Origin: Arthrobacter sp.
GTDB taxonomy: Bacteria; Actinomycetota; Actinomycetes; Actinomycetales; Micrococcaceae
DNA: 8,833 bases
Assembly (NCBI GenBank): GCA_025464925.1
Contig: JAODMS010000086.1
Coordinates: 1-8,833, forward strand
Reading direction: 5' to 3'
Shown here: in pieces, positions 6,251 to 8,833 of the stretch
Position numbering within the stretch: the stretch's first letter is position 1
Layout of the letters: the number at the start of each line of letters is the position of its first letter
The notes under the pieces: model-generated
Told to the model about the DNA's origin: nothing
Database searches by the model: none
The model's input: only the letters and a program-made list of their open reading frames with translations
Program-made: the position numbers and the translations under genes

Positions 6251-7129
6251 ATGAGCAACATTGCAGTTATAGGACTCGGAATCATGGGCCTGCCCATGGC
6301 ACTCAACCTCGTCAAGGCAGGCCACACCGTCACCGGCTTCAACCGCAGCCAGGAAAAGATCGACAAGCTCGTTTCCGAAGGCGGCAAGGGCGCCGCGAGC
6401 ATCGCTGACGCCGTCAAGGATGCCGACGTCGTCATCACCATGGTGCCGGACTCTCCCGATGTTGAGGGCGTCGTCAACGGCGAGAATGGTGTCTTCGCCA
6501 ACGCGAAGAAGGGCACCTTGTGGATCGACGCTTCCAGCATTCGTCCCGATGTCGCGAAGCGCCTCTCCGAGGAAGCAGCGGCGGCAGGCATCCGCCCGCT
6601 CGATGCACCAGTGAGTGGCGGCGAACAGGGCGCCATTGATGCCGTCCTGTCCATCATGGTCGGCGGCGACAAGAAAGACTTCGATGCAGCGCAGGACGTC
6701 CTGAACGCCGTCGGCAAGACCATCGTCCACGTCGGCCCCTCCGGCGCCGGCCAGACCGTCAAGGCAGCCAACCAGCTCATCGTCGCCGTCAACATCGAGG
6801 TCCTCGGCGAGGCCATGGCCTTCCTCGAGGCCTACGGAGTGGACACAAACGCGGCCCTCAAGGTCCTCGGGGGCGGCCTGGCCGGTTCCAAAGTCCTGGA
6901 CCAGAAGGGCCAGAAGATGCTCGACCGCAACTTCGACCCCGGCTTCCGCCTTGCCCTGCACCACAAGGACCTCGGCATCGTCACCTCCGCCGCCCGCGAA
7001 GCGAACGTCGCCGTTCCCCTCGGTGCCGTCGTCGCCCAGCTCGTCGCCGCCACCGTCAACCAGGGCGACGGCGCACTTGACCACTCCGGACTCTTCAAGC
7101 AGGTCCTTCAACTCAGCGGCCGGGAGTAA
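6251..7129 (+). CDS. glxR: 2-hydroxy-3-oxopropionate (tartronate semialdehyde) reductase
   Basis: NAD(P)H-dependent reduction of tartronate semialdehyde to D-glycerate. The 292 residues match the length of E. coli GarR/GlxR. The N-terminal Rossmann domain shows GLGIMG (8-13) and GFNRS; the substrate-binding DAPVSGGEQGA carries the SGG at 122-124; GPSGAGQTVKAANQ carries Lys171, the catalytic lysine of the beta-hydroxyacid dehydrogenase family; the C-terminal helical domain has LALHHKDLGI and ends in DHSGLFKQVLQL. Start set at 6251 because the product then begins MSNIAVIGLGIMG, at the normal family position, with a modest purine-rich AGAAAGAGA upstream; the upstream in-frame ATG at 6161 would add 30 residues that resemble no part of the family. 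Lies between hyi and gcl. Confidence 0.95.
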   Translation: MSNIAVIGLGIMGLPMALNLVKAGHTVTGFNRSQEKIDKLVSEGGKGAASIADAVKDADVVITMVPDSPDVEGVVNGENGVFANAKKGTLWIDASSIRPDVAKRLSEEAAAAGIRPLDAPVSGGEQGAIDAVLSIMVGGDKKDFDAAQDVLNAVGKTIVHVGPSGAGQTVKAANQLIVAVNIEVLGEAMAFLEAYGVDTNAALKVLGGGLAGSKVLDQKGQKMLDRNFDPGFRLALHHKDLGIVTSAAREANVAVPLGAVVAQLVAATVNQGDGALDHSGLFKQVLQLSGRE

Positions 7130-7139
7130 CGCCGCGTAG

Positions 7140-7235
7140 GCCGGCCCGACCGCCGTCGTCATCTACGAGGCCGACACCCATGAAGTGCCCAATGCGGTTC
7201 GCCGGGCTACTTCAGCACACCCAAAACAGACTTAG
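7140..7235 (+). other. coding-like strip between glxR and gcl, no start codon
   Basis: A frame runs 31 codons from just after a TAG to a TAG at 7233-7235, reading AGPTAVVIYEADTHEVPNAV and on. Third positions are mostly G or C and the VVIYEAD pattern looks like a beta strand, but there is no ATG start. It may be a scrap of a lost gene or chance. The gcl ribosome site begins just after it. Confidence 0.2.
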
Positions 7236-7247
7236 TAGGAGCACACC

Positions 7248-8833
<1,586 letters not shown>

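Noticed and set aside
5312..7162. A 616-codon open frame on the minus strand
   Set aside because: It lies opposite hyi and glxR, whose motifs are unmistakable; its Asp/Gly/Val-rich product with no domain is the usual antisense shadow of high-GC genes.

Overview
The window looks like a high-GC actinobacterial chromosome, most likely Arthrobacter in the broad sense. I infer this from codon use, from the strong AGGAGG ribosome sites and from the style of the encoded proteins; no rRNA or marker gene is present to prove it. It has two contrasting halves.

Left half (about 1-2700) is a decayed, recombined accessory zone. A scrap that resembles the C-terminal STAS end of a SulP anion permease (+ strand) abuts, near position 210, a truncated and frameshifted DUF1016/YhcG-type nuclease gene (- strand). 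An IS481-family element (about 797-1748) follows, with 26-bp terminal inverted repeats of the TGT...ACA type. Its transposase frame is open, but it has lost a central block that should carry the first catalytic aspartate, so the copy is probably dead. Next come about 960 bases with no recognisable gene. Within them, two small minus-strand ORFs that overlap as TAATG, the first with a good ribosome site, sit just downstream of an operator-like palindrome.

Right half (about 2714-8833) is a well-preserved glyoxylate assimilation locus. An IclR-family regulator (-) is divergent from an ACT-domain malic enzyme (+), which ends in a clear intrinsic terminator. A separate promoter with tandem operator-like palindromes then leads into hyi (hydroxypyruvate isomerase), glxR (tartronate semialdehyde reductase) and gcl (glyoxylate carboligase, cut by the window end). 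Gcl condenses two glyoxylates to tartronate semialdehyde plus CO2, Hyi interconverts this with hydroxypyruvate, and GlxR reduces it to D-glycerate. The malic enzyme would turn malate, for example from malate synthase acting on glyoxylate, into pyruvate.

The most useful regulatory observation is a shared 15-bp motif of the form TTCC-rTA-n-nnC-GGAA. It occurs four times: before the malic enzyme, twice before hyi (21 bp apart, next to a sigma70-like promoter), and before the small minus-strand ORFs in the decayed zone. These are good candidates for the binding sites of the local IclR regulator. No wholly new system is evident. The candidate regulon and the orphan small ORFs are the parts most worth checking.
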